Of a DNA stretch of 64,000 bases, positions 32,045-44,067 are shown one piece after another (position 1 is the stretch's first letter; every line of letters starts with the position of its first letter). The translations under genes and the position numbers were made by a program. This stretch comes from Ehretia macrophylla (taxonomy: Eukaryota; Streptophyta; Magnoliopsida; Boraginales; Ehretiaceae). The stretch spans positions 67,483,816 through 67,547,815 of the forward strand of contig CM075768.1 in assembly GCA_037974665.1 (NCBI GenBank), written 5' to 3'. The notes below the pieces were generated by a model that was given only the letters and a program-made list of their open reading frames with translations, had not been told where the DNA came from and did no database searches.

Positions 32045-32447
32045 CGTCGCTCCGGTGCCCATAACTTTTGATCCGTAAGGAGTTACGCGGCGCACAGCAT
32101 ACCGTTGGAAAGCGTTCCTAGAGCTCTATGACGGGGGCAGCAAGCTTGCTAGCTTTGACCTTTTTAGAGCCCAAAATCGAACGTTTTAATCAGTTTCAGG
32201 CCACTTTTCTTATTCAGCTCTATTTTTCCTTCCTGGATCGTACGTCGTGAGCTGTTAAAAGGACGACAACCATACTCGCGGGACATTAGAGGGCCCTACA
32301 ATGTGTCAATATCACGTCTTGCAAGGATGCTGAGTTGTTGAAGCGGATGGGTTGTTGTTAAGCCTATTGGGCCTTCTGAATGGGCCATCTCTCTAGGCTG
32401 GGACTGTGAACCGTTAACACAAAAAGGAATTCTGCCTCCACCATGAC

Positions 32448-32566
32448 GGGTGCGATCGTACCAGCACTAATGCACCGGATCCCATCAGAACTCAGAAGTT
32501 AAGCGTGCTTGGGTGAGAGTAGCACTAGGATGGGTGACCCCCTAGGAAGTCCTCGTGTTGCACCCT
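32448..32566 (+). rRNA. 5S rRNA gene
   Basis: Six substitutions: A11G, C47A, C67T, T76C, G97A, C119T; full-length sister of the truncated copy before it. Confidence 0.95.
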
Positions 32567-33124
32567 TCGTTTCAATTTTTTTTCCTCTGGTTAGGGTTGC
32601 CAAGATAATTTATCCACCACATTTCTATTGTCGAATCCCACAGCACCTTGGGCAAGAAAACATCGATTCAAGTGGTGGCTGGGCCCGCTAACCGAGGGCG
32701 TGGGGCCTGTGACCTAGTCTCCATCGCTCCGGTGCCCATAACTTTTGATCCGTAAGGAGTTATACGACGCACAGCATACCGTTGGAAACCTCTCTAAGAG
32801 CTCTACGATGGGGGCAGCATGCTTGCTTGCTGTGCCCTTATTGGAGTCCAAAATCGAACGTTTTCATCTGTTTCAGGCCACTTTTCATATTACGCTCTAT
32901 TTTTCCTTCCCGGATCGTACGTCGTGAGCTGTTAAAAGGACGACAACCATACTCGCGGGACATTAGAGGGCCCTACAATGCGTCAATATCACGTCTTGCA
33001 AGGATGCTGCGTTGTTGAAGCGGATGGGTTGTTGTTAAGCCCATTGGGCCTTCTGAATGGGCCATCTCTCTAGGCTGGGACTGTGAACCGTTAACACAAA
33101 AAGGAATTCCGCCCCCACCATGAC

Positions 33125-33243
33125 GGGTGCGATCATACCAGCCCTAATGCACCGGATCCCATCAGAACTCCAAATTTAAGCGTGCTTGGGCTAGAGTAGT
33201 ACTAGGATGGGTGACCCCGTGGGAAGTCCTCGTGTTGCACTCC
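33125..33243 (+). rRNA. 5S rRNA gene
   Basis: Six substitutions: A19C, G48A, G51T, G68T, C95G, C117T. Confidence 0.95.
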
Positions 33244-33801
33244 CTTTTTCAATTTTTTTTCCTCTGATTAGGGTTGCCAAGATACTTGATCCACCACATT
33301 TCTATTATCGAATCCCACGACACCTTGGGCAAGACAACTTCGCTTCACGTGGAGGCTGGGCCCGCAAACCGAGGGCGTAGGGCTTGTGAACAGGTCTCCG
33401 TCGCTCCGGTACTCATAACTTTTGATCCGTAAGGAGTTACGCGGCGCACAGCATACCGTTGGAAAGCTATCCTAGAGGTCTACGACGGGGGCAGTAAGCT
33501 TGCTAGGTTTGACCTTTTTAGAGCTGAAAATCGAACGTTTTCATCAGTTTCGGGCCACTTTTCTTATTAAGCTCTATTTTTCCTTCCCGGATCGTACGTC
33601 GTGAGCTGTTAAAAGGACAACAACCATACTCGCGGGACATTAGAGGGCCCTACAATCTCTGAATATCACGTCTTGCAAGTATGCTGGGTTGTTGAAGCGG
33701 ATGGGTTATTGTTAAGCCCATTGGGCTTTCTGAATGAGCCATCTTTCTAGGCTGGGACTGTGAACCGTTAACACAAAAAGGAATTCTGCCCCCACCATGA
33801 C

Positions 33802-33920
33802 GGGTGCGATCATACCAGCACTAATGCACCGGATCCCATCAGAACTCAGAAGTTAAGCGTGCTTGGGCGAGAGTAGCATTAGGATGGGTGACCCCCAGGG
33901 AAATCCTGGTGTTGCACCCC
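33802..33920 (+). rRNA. 5S rRNA gene, higher-order repeat monomer 1
   Basis: Six substitutions: C47A, T76C, C78T, T96A, G102A, C107G. C47A marks monomer 1 in all four repeat copies. Confidence 0.95.
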
Positions 33921-34478
33921 TTTTTTCAATTTTTTTTTCCTTCGGTTAGGGTTGCCAAGATACTTTATTCACCACAATTCTATTATCGAATCCCACGGCA
34001 CCTTGGGCAAGACAACTTCACTTCACTTGGTGGCTGGGCTCGCAAACAGAGGGCGTAGGGCTTGTAACCAGGTCTCCATTGCTCCGATGCCCATAACCTT
34101 TGATCCGTAAGGAGTTACACGGTGCACAGCATACCGTTGGAAATCTCTTCGAGAGTTCTACGACGAGGGCAGCTAGCTTGCTCGCAGTGCCATTTTTTGA
34201 GCCCAAAATCGAACGTTTTATTAGTTTCGGGCCACTTTTCTTATTAAGCTCTATTTTTCCTTCCCGGATTGTATGCCGTGAGCTGTTAAAAGGACGATAA
34301 CCCTACTCGCGAGGCATTAGAGGGCCTTACAATGCGTCAATATCACGTCTTACGAGGATGCTGCGTTGTTGGAGCGGATGGGTTGTGGTTAAGCCCATTG
34401 GGCCTTCTGAATGGGCCATCTATCTGGGCTGGGACTGTGAACCGTTAACACAAAAAGGAATTCTGCCTCAACCATGAC

Positions 34479-34597
34479 GGGTGCGATCATACCAGCACTA
34501 ATACACCGGATGCCATCAGAACTCCAAAGTTAAACTTGCTTGGGCGAGAGTAGCACTAGGATGGGTGACCCCCTTAGAAGTCCTCGTGTTGCACCCC
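34479..34597 (+). rRNA. 5S rRNA gene, higher-order repeat monomer 2
   Basis: Eight substitutions: G25A, C34G, G48A, G56A, G58T, T76C, G97T, G98A. Shares G48A, G56A, T76C and G97T with 39891 and 42596. Confidence 0.94.
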
Positions 34598-35155
34598 TAT
34601 TTTCAATTTTTTTTCCTCCGATTAGGGTTGCCAAGATACTTTATCCACCACATTTCTATTGTCGAATCCCACGGCACCTTGGGCAAGACAACTTCGCTTC
34701 ACGTGGAGGCAGGTCTCGCAAACCGAGGGCGTAGGGCTTGTGACCAGGTCTCCGTCGCTCCGGTGGCCATAAATTTTGATACGTAAGGAGTTACGCGGTG
34801 CACAGCGTACCGTTGGAAAGCTCCCCGAGAGCTGTACGACATGGGCCGCAAGCTTGCTTGCTGTCCCCTTTTTGGAGCCCAAAATCGAACGTTTTCATCA
34901 ATTTCGGGCAACTTTTCTTATTTAGCTATGTTTTTCCATCCCGGATCGTACGTCGGGAGCTGTTAAAAGGACGACAACCTTAATCGAGGGACATTAGAGG
35001 GCCCAACAGTGCGTCAATATCACGTCTTGCAAGGATGTTGCGTTGTTGAAGCGGATGGGTTGTTGTTAAGCCCATTGGGCCTTCTGAATGGGCCGTCTCT
35101 CTAGGCTGGGACTGTGAACCGTTAACACATAAAGGAATTCCGCCCCCACCATGAT

Positions 35156-35274
35156 GGGTGCGATCATACCAGCACTAATGCACCGGATCCCATCAGAACG
35201 CTAAATTTAAGCTTGCTTGGGCGAGAGTAGTACTAGGATGGGTGACCCCCTGCGAAGTCCTCGGGTTGCACCTC
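35156..35274 (+). rRNA. Variant 5S rRNA gene, higher-order repeat monomer 3
   Basis: Eight substitutions: T45G, C47T, G48A, G51T, G58T, G98C, T109G, C118T. T45G, G48A, G51T, G58T, G98C and T109G recur in the other three monomer-3 genes. Two changes fall in the A-box. Confidence 0.93.
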
Positions 35275-35829
35275 TCTTTTCAATTTTTTTTCCTCCGGTT
35301 AGGGTTGCCAAGATACTTTACCCACCACATTTCTATTGTTGAATCCCACGGCATCTTGGGCAAGACAACTTTGCTTCACGTGGAGGCTGTGCTCGCAACC
35401 CGAGGACGTGGGGCTTGAGGCCAAGTCTCTGTCGCTCCGGTGCCCATAAATTTTGATTCGTAAGGAGCTACGCGGCGCACAGCATACCGTTGGAAAGCTC
35501 TCCGAGAGCTCTATGACGGGGGCAATGAGCTTGCTCGCTGTACCCTTTTTTGAGCACAAAATCGAACGTTTTATTAGTTTCGGGCAAATTTTCCTATTAA
35601 GCTTTGTTTTTCGTACCGGATCGTTCGTCGTGAGCTGTTAAAGGACGACAACCTTGCTCGTGAGAAATTAGAGGGCCCTACAATGCATCGATATCATGTC
35701 TTGCGAGGGTGATGGGTTGTTGAAGCGGATGGGTTGTCGTTAAGCCCATTGGACCTTCTGAATGGGCCACCTCTCTAGGCTGGGTCTGTGAATCGTTAAC
35801 ACATAAAGGAATTGTGCCCTCAACATGAC

Positions 35830-35948
35830 GGGTGCGATCATACCAGCACTAATGCACCGGATTCCATCAGAACTCCAAAGTTAAGCGTGCTTGGGCGAGA
35901 GTAGTACTAGGATTGGTCACCCCCTGGGAAGTCCTCGTGTTGCACCCC
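35830..35948 (+). rRNA. 5S rRNA gene, higher-order repeat monomer 4
   Basis: Four substitutions: C34T, G48A, G85T, G89C. G85T (GGATTGG) marks monomer 4. The upstream 100 bp is A-like (GTCGTTAAGC, GTGCCCTCAACATG), unlike its neighbours. Confidence 0.95.
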
Positions 35949-36507
35949 ACTTTCCAATATTTTTTTGCTCTGGTTAGCGTTGCCAAGATACTTTATCTGC
36001 CACATTTCTATTATCGAATCCCACGGCACCTTGGGCAAGACAACTTCGCTTCACGTTGAGGGCGGGCTCGCAAATCGATGGCGTAGTGCTTGTGAGCAGG
36101 TCTCCGTCGCTCCGGCGCCCATAACTTTTGATCCGTAAGGAGTTACGCGGTGCACAGCATAACATTGGAAAGCTCTCCTAGAGGTCTACGACGGGGGCAG
36201 TAAGCTTGCTAGGTTTGACCTTTTTAGAGAGGAAAATCGAACATTTTCATCAGTTTCGGGCCACTTCTCTTATTAAGCTCTATTTTTCCTTCCCGGATCG
36301 TACGTCGTGAGCTGTTAAAAGGATGACAACCATACTCGCGGGACATTAGAGGGCCCTACAATCTGTCAATATCACGTCTTGCAAGGATGCTGCGTTGTTG
36401 AAGCGGATGGGTTGTTGTTAAGCCCATTGGGCCTTCTGAATGGGCCATCTCTCTAGGCTGGGACTGTGAACCGCTAACACAAAATGGAATTCTGCCCCAA
36501 CCATGAC

Positions 36508-36626
36508 GGGTGCGATCATACCAGCACTAATGCACCGGATCCCATCAGAACTCAGAGGTTAAGCGTGCTTGGGCGAGAGTAGCATTAGGATGGGTGACCC
36601 CTTGGGAAGTCCTCGTGTTGCACCCC
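36508..36626 (+). rRNA. 5S rRNA gene, higher-order repeat monomer 1
   Basis: Five substitutions: C47A, A50G, T76C, C78T, C95T. Differs from 39214 only by A50G. Confidence 0.95.
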
Positions 36627-37184
36627 CCTTTTCAATTTTTTTTCCTCCGGTTAGGGTTGCCAAGATACTTTATCCACCACATTTCTATTGTCGAATCCCA
36701 CGGCACCTTGTGAAAGACAACTTCGCTTCACGTGGTGGCTGGGCCCGCAAACCGAGGGCGTAGGGCTTGTGACCAGGTCTCTGTCGCTCCGGTGCCCATA
36801 ACTTTTAATCCGTAAGGAGTTATGCGGCGCACAGCATACCGTTGGAAAGCGCTCCTAGGTCTCTATGACGGGGGCAGCAAACTTGCTTGTTGTGCCCTTA
36901 TTGGAGTACAAAATCGAATATTTTCATCAGTTTCGGGCCACTTTTCTTATTAAGCTCTATTTTTCCTTCCCGGATTGTATGCCGTGAGCTGTTAAAAGGA
37001 CGATAACCTTACTCGCGAGGCATTAGAGGGCCCTACAATGCGTCAATATCACGTGTTACGAGGATGCTGCGTTGTTGGAGCGGATGGGTTGTGGTTAAGC
37101 CCATTGGGCCTTCTGAATGGGCCATCTATCTAGGCTGGGACTGTGAACCGTTAACACAAAAAGGAATTCTGCCTCAACCATGAC

Positions 37185-37303
37185 GGGTGCGATCATACCA
37201 GCACTAATGCACCAGATCCCATCAGAACTCCGAAGTTAAGCGTGCTAGGGCGAGAGTAGTACTAGGATGGGTGACCCCCTGGGAAGTCCTCGTTTTGCAC
37301 TCC
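37185..37303 (+). rRNA. 5S rRNA gene, higher-order repeat monomer 2 position
   Basis: Four substitutions: G30A, T63A, G110T, C117T. It lacks the G48A, G56A and T76C marks of the other monomer-2 genes, which suggests local conversion inside this repeat copy. Confidence 0.95.
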
Positions 37304-37861
37304 CCTTTTCAATTTTTTTTCCTCCGGTTATGGTTGCCAAGATACTTTATCCACCACATTTCTATTATCGAATCCCACGGTACCTTGGGCAAGACAACTT
37401 CGCTTCACGTGGAGGCTGGTCTCGCAAACCGAGGGCGTAGGGCTTGTGACCACGTCTCCGTCGCTCTGGTGCCAATAACTTTTGATCCGTAAGGCGTTAC
37501 GCGGCGTACAGCATACCGTTGGAAAGCTCTCCGAGAGCTCGACGACATGGGCCACAAGCTTGCTTGCTGTACCCTTATTGGAGTCCAAAATCGAATGTTT
37601 TTATCGCTTTCGGGCCACTTTTCATATTAAGCTCCATTTTTCCTTCCCGGATCGTACGTCGTGAGCTGTTAAAAGGACGACAACCTTACTCGCGGGACAT
37701 TAGAGGGCCCTACAATGCGTCAATATCACGTCTTGCGAGGATGTTGCGTTGTTGAATCGGATGGGTTGTTGTTAAGCCCATTGGGCCTTCTGAATGGGCC
37801 ATCTCTCTAGGCTGGGACTGTGAACCGTTAACACAAAAAGGAATTCCGCCCCCACCATGAT

Positions 37862-37980
37862 GGGTGCGATCATACCAGCACTAATGCACCGGATCCCATC
37901 AGAACGCCAAATTTAAGCTTGCTTGGGCGAGAGTAGTACTAGAATGCGTGACCCCCTGCGAAGTCCTCGGGTTTCACCCC
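37862..37980 (+). rRNA. Variant 5S rRNA gene, higher-order repeat monomer 3
   Basis: Nine substitutions: T45G, G48A, G51T, G58T, G82A, G86C, G98C, T109G, G113T. Two C-box changes in addition to the shared monomer-3 set. Confidence 0.93.
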
Positions 37981-38537
37981 CCTTTTCAATTTTTTTTCCT
38001 CCGGTTAGGGTTGCCAAGATACTTTACCCACCACATTTCTATTGTTGAATCCCACGGCATCTTGGGCAAGACAACTTCGCTTCACGTAGAGGCTGGGCTC
38101 GCAAACCGAGGGCGTGGGGCTTCTGACCAGATCTCCGTCGCTCCGGTGCCCATAAATTTTGATCCGTAAGGAGTTACGCGGCCCACAGCATACCGTTGGA
38201 AAGCTCTCCGAGAGCTCTACGACGGGGGCAATGAGCTTGCTCACTGTTCCCTTTTTTGGATCACAAAATCGAACGTTTTATTAGTTTCGGGCCGCTTTTC
38301 TTATTAAGCTTTGTTTTTCATCCCGGATCGTACGTCGTGAGCTGTTTAAAGGACGACAACCTTGCTCGTGGGAAATTAGAGGGCCCTACAATGCATCGAT
38401 ATCATGTCTTGCGAGGATGCTGCGTTGTTGAAGCGGATGGGTTGTTGTTAAGCCCATTGGGCCTTCTGAATGGGCCATCTCTCTAGGCTGGGACTATGAA
38501 CCGTTAACACAAAAAGGAATTCTGCCCCTACCATGAC

Positions 38538-38656
38538 GGGTGCGATCATACGAGTACTAAAGCACCGGATCCCATTGGAACTCCAAAGTTAAGCGTGCTT
38601 GGGCGAGAGTAGTACTAGGATTGGTGACCCCCTGGGAAGTCCTAGTGTTGCACTCC
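38538..38656 (+). rRNA. 5S rRNA gene, higher-order repeat monomer 4
   Basis: Nine substitutions: C15G, C18T, T24A, C39T, A40G, G48A, G85T, C107A, C117T. Confidence 0.93.
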
Positions 38657-39213
38657 ACTTTTTAACTTTTTTTGCCCCTGTTAGGCTTGCCAAGATGCTT
38701 AATCCACCACATTTCTATTACTGAATCCACGGTACCTTGGGCAAGACAACTTCGCTTCACGTAGAGGCTGGGCCCGAAAACCGAGGGCGTGGGGCTTGTA
38801 ACCAGGTCTCCGTCGCTCCGGTGCCAATAGCTTTTGATCCGTAAGGAGTTACGCGGCGCACAGCATTCCGTTTGAAAGCTCTCCTAGAGGTCTACGACGG
38901 GGGCAGTAAGCTTCCTAGGTTTGACCTTTTTAGAGTGGAAAATCGAACGTTTTCATCAGTTTCGGGCCACTTCTCTTATTAAGCTCTATTTTTCCTTCCC
39001 GGATCGTACGTCGTGAGCTGTTAAAAGGACGACAACCATACTCGCGGGACATTAGAGGGCCCTACAATCTGTCAATATCACGTCTTGCAAGGATGCTGCG
39101 TTGTTGAAGCGGATGGGTTGTTGTTAAGCCCATTGGGCCTTCTGAATGGGCCATCTCTCTAGGCTGGGACTGTGAACCGTTAACACAAAATGGAATTATG
39201 CCCCAACCATGAC

Positions 39214-39332
39214 GGGTGCGATCATACCAGCACTAATGCACCGGATCCCATCAGAACTCAGAAGTTAAGCGTGCTTGGGCGAGAGTAGCATTAGGATGGG
39301 TGACCCCTTGGGAAGTCCTCGTGTTGCACCCC
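39214..39332 (+). rRNA. 5S rRNA gene, higher-order repeat monomer 1
   Basis: Four substitutions: C47A, T76C, C78T, C95T. Confidence 0.96.
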
Positions 39333-39334
39333 CC

Positions 39335-39349
39335 TTTTCAATTTTTTTT
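39335..39349 (+). terminator. Pol III T-tract terminator (type B representative)
   Basis: TTTT at 39335-39338 then eight T at 39342-39349, followed by CCTCCGG, which marks type B. The arrangement is nearly invariant in sub-array B. Confidence 0.85.
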
Positions 39350-39890
39350 CCTCCGGTTAGGGTTGCCAAGATACTTTATCCACCACATTTCTATTGTCGA
39401 ATCCCACGGCACCTTGGGAAAGACAACTTCGCTTCACGTGGTGGCTGGGCCCGCAAACCGAGGGCGTAGGGCTTGTGACCAGGTCTCTGTCGCTCCGGTG
39501 CCCATAACTTTTAATCCGTAAGGAGTTATGCGGCGCACAGCATACCGTTGGAAAGCGCTCCTAGGTCTCTATGACGGGGGCAGCAAACTTGCTTGTTGTG
39601 CCCTTATTGGAGTACAAAATCGAATATTTTTATCAGTTTCGGGCCACTTTTCTTATTAAGCTCTATTTTTTCTTCCCGGATTGTATGCCGTGAGCTGTTA
39701 AAAGGACGATAACCTTACTCGCGAGACATTAGAGGGCCCTACAATGCGTCAATATCACGTCTTACGAGGATGCTGCGTTGTTGGAGCGGATGGGTTGTGG
39801 TTAAGCCCATTGGGCCTTCTGAATGGGCCATCTATCTAGGCTGGGACTGTGAACCGTTAACACAAAAAGGAATTCTGCCTCAACCATGAC

Positions 39891-40009
39891 GGGTGCGATC
39901 ATACCAGCACTAATGCACCGGATCCCATCATAACTCCAAAGTTAAACGTGCTTGGGCGAGAGTAGCACTAGGATGGGTGACCCCCTTGGAAGTCCTCGTG
40001 TTGCACCCC
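39891..40009 (+). rRNA. 5S rRNA gene, higher-order repeat monomer 2
   Basis: Five substitutions: G41T, G48A, G56A, T76C, G97T. Identical to the copy at 42596. Confidence 0.95.
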
Positions 40010-40567
40010 CATTTTCAATTTTTTTTCCTCCGGTTAGGGTTGCCAAGATACTTTATCCACCACATTTCTATTGTCGAATCCCACGGCACCTTGGGCAAGA
40101 CAACTTCGCTTCACGTGGAGGCAGGTCTCGCAAACCGAGGGCGTAGGGCTTGTGACCAGGTCTCCGTCGCTCTGGTGGCCATAAATTTTGATACGTAAGG
40201 AGTTACGCGGTGCACAGCGTACCGTTGGAAAGCTCCCCGAGAGCTGTACGACATGGGCCGCAAGCTTGCTTGCTGTACCCTTATTGGAGTCCAAAATCGA
40301 ATGTTTTTATCAGTTTCGGGCCACTTTTCATATTAAGCTCCATTTTTCCTTCCCGGATCGTACGTCGTGAGCTGTTAATAGGACGACAACCTTACTCGCG
40401 GGACATTAGAGGGCCCTACAATGCGTCGATATCACGTCTAGCAAGGATGTTGCGCTATTGAAACGGATGGGTTGTTGTTAAGCCCATTGGGCCTTCTGAA
40501 TGAGCCATCTCTCTAGGCTGCGTCTGTGAACCGTTAACACAAAAAGGAATTCCGCCCCCACCATGAT

Positions 40568-40686
40568 GGGTGCGATCATACCAGCACTAATGCACCGGAT
40601 CCCATCAGAACGCCAAATTTAAGCTTGCTTGGGCGAGAGTAGTACTAGAATGGGTGACCCCCTGCGAAGTCCTCGGGTTTCACCCC
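40568..40686 (+). rRNA. Variant 5S rRNA gene, higher-order repeat monomer 3
   Basis: Eight substitutions: T45G, G48A, G51T, G58T, G82A, G98C, T109G, G113T. Identical to the copy at 43273. Confidence 0.94.
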
Positions 40687-41242
40687 CCTTTTCAATTTTT
40701 TTTCCTTCGGTTAGGGTTGCCAAGATACTTTATCCACCACAATTCTATTATCGAATCCCATGGTACCATGGGCAAGACAACTTCGCTTCACTTGGAGGCT
40801 GGGCTCGCAAACCGAGGGCGTAGGGCTTAGGACCAGGTCTCCGTTGCTCCGGTGCCCATAACTTTTGATTTGTAAGGAGTTACGCGGCGCACAGCATACC
40901 CTTGGAAAGCGCTTCGAGAGCTCTACGATGGGGGCAGCTAGCTTGCTCGATGTGCCCCTTTTGGAGGCCAAAATCGAATGTTTTATTAGTTTCGGGCCGC
41001 TTTTCCTATTAAGCTTTGTTTTTCATCCCGGATCGTACGTCGTGAGCTGTTAAAAGGACGACAACCTTGCTCGTGGGAAATTAGAGGGCCCTACAATGCA
41101 TCGATATCATGTCTTGCGAGGATGCTGCGTTGTTGAAGCGGATGGGTTGTTGTTAAGCCCATTGGGCCTTCTGAATGGGCCATCTCTCTAGGCTGGGACT
41201 ATGAACCGCTAACACAAAAATGAATTCTACCCCCACCATGAC

Positions 41243-41361
41243 GGGTGCGATCATACCAGCACTAATGCACCGGATCCCATCAGAACTTCGAAGTTAAGCG
41301 TGCTTGGGCGAGAGTAGTACTAGGATTGGTGACCCCCTAGCAAGTCCTCGTGTTGCACCCC
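41243..41361 (+). rRNA. 5S rRNA gene, higher-order repeat monomer 4
   Basis: Four substitutions: C46T, G85T, G97A, G99C. Confidence 0.96.
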
Positions 41362-41918
41362 CCTTTTCATTTTTTTTCCTCCGGTTAGGGTTGCCAACAT
41401 ACATTATCCACCACGTTTCTATTATCGAATCCCACGGCACCTTGAGCAAGACAACTTCGCTTCACGTGGAGGCTGGGCCCGCAAACCGAGGGCGTAGGGC
41501 TTGTGACCAGGTCTCCGTCGCTCCGGTGTCCATAACTTTTGATCCGTAAGGAGTTATGCGGTGCACAGCATACCGTTTGAAAGCTCTCCTAGAGGTCTAC
41601 GACGGGGGCAGTAAGCTTCCTAGGTTTGACCTTTTTAGAGCGGAAAATCGAACGTTTTCATCAGTTTCGGGCCACTTCTCTTATTAAGCTCTATTTTTCC
41701 TTCCCGGATCGTACGTCGTGAGCTGTTAAAAGGACGACAACCATACTCGCGGGACATTAGAGGGCCCTACAATCTGTCAATATCACGTCTTGCAAGGATG
41801 CTGCGTTGTTGAAGCGGATGGGTTGTTGTTAAGCCCATTGGGCCTTCTGAATGGGCCATCTCTCTAGGCTGGGACTGTGAACCGTTAACACAAAATGGAA
41901 TTCTGCCCCAACCATGAC

Positions 41919-42037
41919 GGGTGCGATCATACCAGCACTAATGCACCGGATCCCATCAGAACTCAGAAGTTAAGCGTGCTTGGGCAAGAGTAGTACTAGG
42001 ATGGGTGACCCCCTGGGAAGTCCTCGTGTTACACCCC
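41919..42037 (+). rRNA. 5S rRNA gene, higher-order repeat monomer 1
   Basis: Three substitutions: C47A, G68A, G113A. It lacks the T76C and C78T of the other monomer-1 genes. Confidence 0.96.
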
Positions 42038-42595
42038 GCTTTTCAATTTTTTTTGCTCCGGTTAGGGTTGCCAAGATACTTTATCCACCACATTTAAATT
42101 ATCGAATCCCATGGCACCTTGGGAAAGACAACTTCGCTTCACGTGGTGGCTGGGCCCGCAAACCGAGGGCGTAGGGCTTGTGACCAGGTCTCCCTCGCTC
42201 CGGTGCCCATAACTTTTGATCCGTAAGGAGTTACGCGGCGCAGAACATACTGTTGCAAAGCTCTCCTAGGTCTCTATGACGGGGGTAGCAAACTTGCTTG
42301 TTGTGCCCTTATTGGAGTACAAAATCGAATATTTTTATCAGTTTCGGGCCACTTTTCTTATTAAGCTCTATTTTTTCTTCCCGGATTGTATGCCGTGAGC
42401 TGTTAAAAGGACGATAACCTTACTCGCGAGACATTAGAGGGCCCTACAATGCGTCAATATCACGTCTTACGAGGATGCTGCGTTGTTGGAGCGGATGGGT
42501 TGTGGTTAAGCCCATTGGGCCTTCTGAATGGGCCATCTATCTAGGCTGGGACTGTGAACCGTTAACACAAAAAGGAATTCTGCCTCAACCATGAC

Positions 42596-42714
42596 GGGTG
42601 CGATCATACCAGCACTAATGCACCGGATCCCATCATAACTCCAAAGTTAAACGTGCTTGGGCGAGAGTAGCACTAGGATGGGTGACCCCCTTGGAAGTCC
42701 TCGTGTTGCACCCC
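42596..42714 (+). rRNA. 5S rRNA gene, higher-order repeat monomer 2
   Basis: Same five substitutions as 39891 (G41T, G48A, G56A, T76C, G97T), evidence of very recent duplication. Confidence 0.95.
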
Positions 42715-43272
42715 CATTTTCAATTTTTTTTCCTCCGGTTAGGGTTGCCAAGATACTTTATCCACCACATTTCTATTGTCGAATCCCACGGCACCTTGGG
42801 CAAGACAACTTCGCTTCACGTGGAGGCTGGTCTCGCAAACCGAGGGCGTAGGGCTTGTGACCAGGTCTCCGTCGCTCCGGTGGCCATAAATTTTGATACG
42901 TAAGGAGTTACGCGGTGCACAGCGTACCGTTGGAAAGCTCCCCGAGAGCTCGACGACATGGGCCACAAGCTTGCTTGCTGTACCCTTATTGGAGTCCAAA
43001 ATCGAATGTTTTTATCGGTTTCGGGCCACTTTTCATATTAAGCTCCATTTTTCCTTCCCGGATCGTACGTCGTGAGCTGTTAAAAGGACGACAACCTTAC
43101 TCGCGGGACATTAGAGGGCCCTACAATGCGTCAATATCACGTCTTGCGAGGATGTTGCGTTGTTGAATCGGATGGGTTGTTGTTAAGCCCATTGGGCCTT
43201 CTGAATGGGCCATCTCTCTAGGCTGGGACTGTGAACCGTTAACACAAAAAGGAATTCCGCCCCCACCATGAT

Positions 43273-43391
43273 GGGTGCGATCATACCAGCACTAATGCAC
43301 CGGATCCCATCAGAACGCCAAATTTAAGCTTGCTTGGGCGAGAGTAGTACTAGAATGGGTGACCCCCTGCGAAGTCCTCGGGTTTCACCCC
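43273..43391 (+). rRNA. Variant 5S rRNA gene, higher-order repeat monomer 3
   Basis: Identical to 40568, with the shared A-box changes G51T and G58T and the 3' change G113T. Confidence 0.94.
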
Positions 43392-43948
43392 ACTTTTCAA
43401 TTTTTTTTCCTCCGGTTAGGGTTGCCAAGATACTTTACCCACCACATTTCTATTGTTGAATCCCACGGCATCTTGGGCAAGACAACTTCGCTTCAGTTGG
43501 AGTCTGGGCTCGCAAACCGAGGGCGTAGGGCTTGTGACCAGGTCTCCGTCGCTCCGGTGCCCATAAATTTTGATCCGTAAGGAGTTACGCGGTGCACAGC
43601 ATACCGTTGGAAAGCTCTCCGAGAGCTCTATGACGGGGGCAACGAGCTTGCTCGCTGTACCCTTTTTTGAGCCCAAAATCGAACGTTTTATTAGTTTCGG
43701 GCCGCTTTTCCTATTAAGCTTTGTTTTTCGTCCCGGATCCTACGTCGCGAGCTGTTAAAAGGACGACAACCTAAATCGTGAGACATTAGAGGGCCTTACA
43801 ATGCATCGATATCTTGTCTTGGGAGAATGCTGCGTTGTTGAAGCGGATGGGTTGTCATTATGCCCATTGGGCCTTTTGAATGGGCTATCTCTCTGGGCTG
43901 GGACTGTGAACTGTAAACACATAAAAGGAATTCTGCCCCTACCATGAC

Positions 43949-44067
43949 GAGTGCGATCATACCAGCATTAATGCACCGGATCCCATTAGAACTCCAAAGT
44001 TAAGCGTGCTTGGGCGAGAGTAGTACTAGGATTGGTGACCCCTTGGGAAGTCCTCGTGTTGCACCCC
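43949..44067 (+). rRNA. 5S rRNA gene, higher-order repeat monomer 4
   Basis: Six substitutions: G2A, C20T, C39T, G48A, G85T, C95T. Upstream box is CATAAAAGG. Confidence 0.95.
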
